Source: Robiginitomaculum sp.
GTDB taxonomy: Bacteria > Pseudomonadota > Alphaproteobacteria > Caulobacterales > Maricaulaceae
Assembly: GCA_002733485.1 (NCBI GenBank)
Contig: NVVU01000071.1
Span: 5,989 to 16,096, forward strand
Direction: 5' to 3'
DNA length: 10,108 nt
A program made the position numbers and the translations under genes. The notes beneath the pieces were generated by a model, which saw nothing but the letters and a program-made list of their open reading frames with translations, was not told where the DNA came from and searched no databases. Below are positions 6,063-10,108 of the stretch, one piece after another (position 1 is the first letter of the stretch; the number at the start of each line of letters is the position of its first letter).

Positions 6063-9000
6063 GATTGTGCCTCCCTTTTGGCGTTTATTTTGCGTTCCAG
6101 ACGCTCTTCCATCCATTCATAAATTACCGGCAATAGCAGCAGCGTCAGCAGAGTTGAGGTGATTAACCCGCCCACCACGACGGCGGCCAGTGGACGCTGG
6201 GTTTCAGCGCCGACGCCGCTGGACAGCAGCATGGGGATGAGGCCTAAAATGGCCACACTGGCAGTCATCATCACTGGACGCAGGCGCATTTCGGCCCCCT
6301 TTCGCACCGCTTCGGCAATGCTGAGACCCTTATCGCGCAGCTCGTTGATAAAGCTGATCAGCACAATTCCGTTCAGCATGGCCACGCCAAAGACAGCGAT
6401 AAAACCGATGGCAGAGGGCACCGAAAGGTATTGGCCACTGATGAACAGGGCCACCAGACCGCCAATCGTGGCAAAGGGCACATTGGCAATAATCAAAGCC
6501 GCAAAACGCAGAGAATTAAACGCCGTATAGAGCAGCACAAAGATAAAGAAGATGGTCACCGGAACGATGACGCCCAGCTTCTTCATGGCCCGTTGCTGGT
6601 TCTCGAAGGCACCGCCCCATTCGATCCAGTATCCGGGTGGCATGTCCACCTTCTGTTCAATGGCCGTGTTGGCATCCTGCACAAAGCTATCCACATCGCG
6701 GCCGCGCACATCCATCTGAATTACCGCATAACGTTGCAATTGCTCGCGCCGGATAAAGGAATACCCCTCGGCGGTGGTGATTTTGGCCACCCGTTTGAGG
6801 GGCACAATCGCGCCCGTGCCGGTGCGCAAGGGGATGTTGCCAATGTCCTCTACCGAGGCCTTGGAGGCATCGTTCAGCCGGGCCGTGATATCAAAGCGCT
6901 TAACGCCGTCAATCAAGGTGCTGACCGGCTCGTTACCAATGCCGGTACGCACCAGTTCCAGCACGTCATCGGCGTTCATGCCATAACGCGCCAGGGCCTC
7001 ACGATCCACAGTGATGCGAATTTGCGGCTTGCCGATATTGGCCTCCAGCGACAGGTCTGCCGCGCCCGGCACTTCGGCAATGGCGTTCTTGATTTGCTCA
7101 CTCAGACGGTCCAGTTCACCCAGGTCTTCGCCGTAGAGCTTGGCCGCCAGCGTGGCACGAACGCCCGAAATAAGCTCTTCCACACGCATCTGGATCGGCT
7201 GGGTAAAGGCAATGACCGAGGTCGGTGCCACCACTTCCAGCTTTTCACGCATTTCATCGGCCAGATGTTCGAAGGATCGTTTTTTTGGCCATTCTTTTTG
7301 CGGTTTTAGGGCCGTGTAGACCTCCATATAATTGACGTCTGCCGTTTCGCCTTTTTCGGCGCGACCGATCATGGCGATGGTGGTTTCCACCTCCGGAAAG
7401 GCGCTAAGGGCATTTTCAATATCTTTGGAAATTTTGATCGACTGATCCAGCGAGGTGGAGGGAATGGAAGTTACCCGCCACATGATCGAGCCTTCCTGAA
7501 GCTGGGGCATGAACTCTTTGCCAAGAAACGGAAAGAGGCCTAGCGAGGCAATCAGCAACGCCACGGCGCTCAAGACCACCACGGCCTTGCGTCTCAGGCC
7601 AAAGGCCAGCAGCGGCAGATAGCCCTTCTTCAGCCAGCGCACCAAAAAGGTATCCTTTTCCTCTTTGGGTTTGAGGATCAATGATGCCAGCACCGGGATG
7701 ATGGTCAGGGTCAACAGCATTGATCCGGCCATGGCAAAGCTGATATTAAAAGCCATGGGCTTAAACAGCTTGCCTTCCAGTCCATCCAGAGTGAAGAGCG
7801 GCATAAACACGATGATGATGATGCCGATGGCAAAGCTGACCGGATTGGCTACTTCTCGCGCCGCAGTCAGTACCGCCGCCGTTCGGTTAACCGGGCCACC
7901 GCCTTCGGATTTTCGCTCGGCCATGATGCGAAACGAGTTCTCCACCATCACCACAGCCCCATCGACCATCATACCGATACCAATAGCCAGACCGGCCAGT
8001 GACATCAGATTGGCCGACAGACCCATCTGGCTCATAAAAATAAAGGCAATCAGCATGGCCAGCGGCAATGCGGTGATCACCACCAGCGCCGAGCGAAACT
8101 CGCCTAAAAACAAAAAGAGCACAATGGCCACCAGAATGGAGCCTTCAATCAAGGCGCGTTCGGCGGTGCCCACGGCCTTTTCTACCAGTTCTGTACGATC
8201 ATAGATCGGCTTAATCACCATGCCTTCTGGCAAGGCACCTTCGACGATATTGACCTTTTCCTTGACATTATCGACGACTTGTTTGGCATTTTCGCCAATG
8301 CGCGACAGGGCCATGCCAAGCACAACCTCTTTGCCATCACGGGTCACGGCGCCAAAACGCAATGCAGGTGCCTGTACAATTGAGGCTACATCACGCAAAT
8401 AAATCGGCGTGCCGTGCGCAACCTTGACGACAATATCGCCAATGTCATGCTCGTTTTTGACCAGCCCCAGCCCGCGCACCAGATATTGCTCTGCCCCACG
8501 GTCAATATACTGGCCGCCAACCTGGCGGTTATTGACCTTAAGGGCCTCCATAACATCGCGAAACCCAAGTTCATATTTGATCAGTTTTAACGGGTCGATC
8601 TGCACTTGAAACTGGCGCTCCTGCCCGCCCCAGGACATGACATCGTCTACGCCGGGCGCAGTGCGCAGGATCAGGCGCACATTCCAGTCCTGCACCGTGC
8701 GCAAATCCATGTCGGTAATGTCGGCGTTCAACTTTTCATCAGCCCGTTCCAGCGTGTACCAGAACACCTGACCCAACCCCGAAGTGTTGGGCCCCATTTC
8801 AGGGGTGCCATAACCTTCGGGAATGCGGTCGGCCACTTCGGCCAGACGTTCCATGACCAGACGGCGGGCAAAATAAATGTCCATGCTGTCTTCAAAATAA
8901 ACCGCTACATAAGAAAGGCCAAACAGGCTGACCGAGCGGATTTGCTGTACGTCAGGCAGGCCCGCCATTCCGGATTCAACCGGAAAGGTGAGGAGTTGTT

Positions 9001-9184
9001 CCACATCTTCGGCCGCCAGCCCCGGGGATTCGGTGTAGATATTGACCTGCACCGGGGTGACATCTGGAAAAGCATCAATGGGAATGGTGGTCACCGCGCG
9101 CCAGCCTAAAAAGCCGACGACGCCGAACGCAATCAGCACCAGTGCTTTGTATTGGAGTGAAAATTCAACAAGTTTGTTTAACAT
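6059..9184 (-). CDS. czcA: Heavy-metal efflux RND pump, inner-membrane subunit (CzcA family)
   Basis: This 1041-residue proton-driven pump of the HME-RND family is of normal length. It is the inner-membrane part of a CzcCBA-type tripartite complex that exports divalent metal across the outer membrane. The N-terminal helix (about residues 9-30) and the N-terminal porter start (TTIPIDAFPDVTPVQV) are typical. The helix-4 motif GIGMMVDGAVVMVEN carries D408 and E415 of the proton relay, numbered exactly as in Cupriavidus CzcA, but has Gly402 where CzcA has Asp402. The porter segment MRVEELISGVR begins at M666 and is CzcA-like; CusA's copper-site Met672 position appears to be Glu here, which argues against a copper pump. 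The late motif GAEMRLRPVMMTASVA is intact. AGGA (9192-9195) lies 7 nt before ATG 9184 and overlaps the czcB stop, so expression is probably coupled to czcB. Exact metal (Zn, Cd, Co or Ni) is unresolved. Confidence 0.95.
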   Translation of the reverse strand: MLNKLVEFSLQYKALVLIAFGVVGFLGWRAVTTIPIDAFPDVTPVQVNIYTESPGLAAEDVEQLLTFPVESGMAGLPDVQQIRSVSLFGLSYVAVYFEDSMDIYFARRLVMERLAEVADRIPEGYGTPEMGPNTSGLGQVFWYTLERADEKLNADITDMDLRTVQDWNVRLILRTAPGVDDVMSWGGQERQFQVQIDPLKLIKYELGFRDVMEALKVNNRQVGGQYIDRGAEQYLVRGLGLVKNEHDIGDIVVKVAHGTPIYLRDVASIVQAPALRFGAVTRDGKEVVLGMALSRIGENAKQVVDNVKEKVNIVEGALPEGMVIKPIYDRTELVEKAVGTAERALIEGSILVAIVLFLFLGEFRSALVVITALPLAMLIAFIFMSQMGLSANLMSLAGLAIGIGMMVDGAVVMVENSFRIMAERKSEGGGPVNRTAAVLTAAREVANPVSFAIGIIIIVFMPLFTLDGLEGKLFKPMAFNISFAMAGSMLLTLTIIPVLASLILKPKEEKDTFLVRWLKKGYLPLLAFGLRRKAVVVLSAVALLIASLGLFPFLGKEFMPQLQEGSIMWRVTSIPSTSLDQSIKISKDIENALSAFPEVETTIAMIGRAEKGETADVNYMEVYTALKPQKEWPKKRSFEHLADEMREKLEVVAPTSVIAFTQPIQMRVEELISGVRATLAAKLYGEDLGELDRLSEQIKNAIAEVPGAADLSLEANIGKPQIRITVDREALARYGMNADDVLELVRTGIGNEPVSTLIDGVKRFDITARLNDASKASVEDIGNIPLRTGTGAIVPLKRVAKITTAEGYSFIRREQLQRYAVIQMDVRGRDVDSFVQDANTAIEQKVDMPPGYWIEWGGAFENQQRAMKKLGVIVPVTIFFIFVLLYTAFNSLRFAALIIANVPFATIGGLVALFISGQYLSVPSAIGFIAVFGVAMLNGIVLISFINELRDKGLSIAEAVRKGAEMRLRPVMMTASVAILGLIPMLLSSGVGAETQRPLAAVVVGGLITSTLLTLLLLPVIYEWMEERLERKINAKREAQS
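6070..6076 (-). promoter_or_regulatory. Strong ribosome binding site of the PII-like gene
   Basis: AGGGAGG on the minus strand lies 7 nt before ATG 6062, inside the 3' end of czcA. The start and the czcA stop overlap as ATGA (6062-6059), the usual arrangement for translational coupling. This site fixes the start of the PII-like protein. Confidence 0.75.
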
Positions 9185-9191
9185 CGGTTTT

Positions 9192-9195
9192 TCCT
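9192..9195 (-). promoter_or_regulatory. Ribosome binding site of czcA overlapping the czcB stop
   Basis: AGGA on the minus strand sits 7 nt before ATG 9184 and shares two bases with the czcB stop TAG (9196-9194). This implies that ribosomes ending czcB start czcA. Confidence 0.65.
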
Positions 9196-10108
9196 AGTGC
9201 GAGTCGCCAATTGCGGATTTCAGGATCAAGGATTTGAGCAAGAAGATCTGACTGATGGCGATTTCATCGCCGCGTTTCAGCCCACCTTTGATCTCGACCC
9301 AGCCGCCTCGCGTGGCACCGGTCAGCACCTGTTCGGGTGTTAGCGTATCGCCTTCAAGGACAAACACATGACTGCCCCCATCCATCAGGGTTACGGCTTC
9401 TAGCGGTATGGCCAGCACGGGATCGGTTTTTCTGGACTCGATAAAGGCGGTGACAAACTGTCCCGCATGCAAGGCATCTTCCGTATTGGCAACTTCGATC
9501 CGTGCCGTCAAAGTACGCGTGGTTTCATCAATGGCATGATGTAATTGCAGGACTTTCCCATCAAACTGCTTGCCCGCGCTGGTACGAATGCGCACCGGTG
9601 CACCGGCAATAATGGCGGATGCATCATCGGCAGACAGGCGTCCATCCACCCAAACACTGCGCTCGTCCGTGATTTCAAACAAAACGCGGCCGGGATCAAC
9701 AATTTCACCGATCACAAAGTCATCGCGCATAATGGTGCCACTTTGCAGGGCATAGAGAGCAAATGCCCCGGTAGCTTTTGAGGCATCTCCCAAACTCACC
9801 AGTTTGTCAGCAGCGTTTGTAGTCATACCAAAGGCCAGCACTTTGGCGCGGGCCTGTTGGGCGGCCACTTGCGCCTCCACATAGCGGCGGTCCGAAACCA
9901 CCTTGCGGCCAAGCTTTTTTACCCGGTCCCATTCCCGAGCGGTAACAATCAGATCACCTTGCGCCTGGGCCATGTCAACGCTGGAGAGCGTTACCAGTGG
10001 TGTATTCATACTAACCGCATTGCCAAGGCGGGCATGGCGGGTAATTACCTGCGCGGAAATACGCGGTGTAACCTGACTGGTTTTGTAAAGATCCAGTCCC
10101 ACCTCACC
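9194..10108 (-). CDS. czcB: RND periplasmic adaptor (membrane fusion protein), CzcB family, 5' end outside window
   Basis: This adaptor subunit links the inner-membrane pump to the outer-membrane channel in the periplasm. The frame is open to the right edge; the GTG at 10102 is not a credible start. About 304 residues are visible; the signal peptide and N-terminal region are missing. In visible order come the first half of the lipoyl domain (TPRISAQVITRHARLGNAV), a helical hairpin rich in Ala/Gln/Arg (AQAQGDLIVTAREWDRV to QVAAQQARAKVLAFG), the second lipoyl half (GTIMRDDFVIGEIVDPG), a beta-barrel (VWVDGRLSADDASAII onward) and the membrane-proximal domain with IPLEAV and VFVLEGD. This is the usual CzcB/HlyD-type plan. 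No C-terminal CusF-like metallochaperone fusion is present; the protein ends in GDSH. It is 9 bp before czcA. The expected outer-membrane factor (czcC) is not in view and may lie upstream. Confidence 0.92.
   Translation of the reverse strand, partial: GEVGLDLYKTSQVTPRISAQVITRHARLGNAVSMNTPLVTLSSVDMAQAQGDLIVTAREWDRVKKLGRKVVSDRRYVEAQVAAQQARAKVLAFGMTTNAADKLVSLGDASKATGAFALYALQSGTIMRDDFVIGEIVDPGRVLFEITDERSVWVDGRLSADDASAIIAGAPVRIRTSAGKQFDGKVLQLHHAIDETTRTLTARIEVANTEDALHAGQFVTAFIESRKTDPVLAIPLEAVTLMDGGSHVFVLEGDTLTPEQVLTGATRGGWVEIKGGLKRGDEIAISQIFLLKSLILKSAIGDSH

Noticed and set aside
6063..6116. Longer start for the PII-like protein inside czcA
   Set aside because: The 18 extra residues do not resemble PII, and the strong AGGAGG-like site points to ATG 6062.
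6431..7309. 292-codon open frame on the + strand opposite czcA
   Set aside because: It lies wholly within the antisense of a clear, motif-complete czcA, and its translation is rich in His/Gln/Arg/Gly with no recognisable domain. It is a shadow of codon bias.
7665..8204. 179-codon open frame on the + strand opposite czcA
   Set aside because: Its composition is dominated by Ser, Ala, Met, Ile and Thr, mirroring the membrane-helix codons of czcA. It has no ribosome binding site or independent motif that I could identify.
6059..9184. Assignment of the RND pump as a copper/silver CusA
   Set aside because: The CusA Met672 position reads Glu in the segment MRVEELISGVR, and the other porter Met positions do not line up clearly. 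A CzcA-type divalent pump is the better reading, though alignment was by eye.
1..10108. CRISPR array, insertion sequence, tRNA or riboswitch
   Set aside because: No regularly spaced repeats, transposase or integrase motifs, tRNA-like cloverleaf or long structured leader was seen on either strand. The genes leave little non-coding space.

Overview
The window looks like an alphaproteobacterial chromosome segment of moderate GC (roughly mid-50s percent by eye). The protein families, codon use and compact operons fit that group, but no rRNA or other taxonomic marker is present, so the placement is an inference. It holds seven protein-coding genes in three blocks. No tRNA, rRNA, CRISPR array, insertion sequence or recognisable integrase was seen.

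Block 1 (1-2091, + strand) is two tandem acyl-CoA dehydrogenase genes; the first is cut by the left edge. The first protein keeps the FSEP/GSD flavin-site motif and a helix-G glutamate. The second lacks both candidate catalytic glutamates but keeps the R-x-x-FG and Q-x-x-GG flavin motifs. Together they look like a composite alpha2beta2 acyl-CoA dehydrogenase, whose substrate cannot be read from the sequence.

Block 2 (about 2141-5634, + strand) is a metal-export operon. A promoter with a perfect 17-bp dyad between a -35 and a -10 element 19 bp apart, as in MerR-family (CadR/PbrR/ZntR) promoters, precedes a Zn/Cd/Pb P1B-type ATPase. A multi-pass membrane protein of the caa3_CtaG family follows. 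No MerR-type regulator gene lies in the window.

Block 3 (10108-5754, - strand) is the distal part of an RND metal-efflux operon: czcB (periplasmic adaptor, 5' end outside the window), czcA (inner-membrane pump) and a small PII-like protein whose start overlaps the czcA stop by four bases. The outer-membrane factor czcC is not visible and may lie upstream, beyond the right edge.

Blocks 2 and 3 converge on a 119-bp gap (5635-5753) that contains a 10-bp inverted repeat. A working model is that the P-type ATPase moves divalent metal from cytoplasm to periplasm, the Czc-type pump carries it out of the cell, and the PII-like and CtaG-like proteins are accessory or regulatory parts. The first two roles rest on clear family motifs; the accessory roles are inference from gene order.
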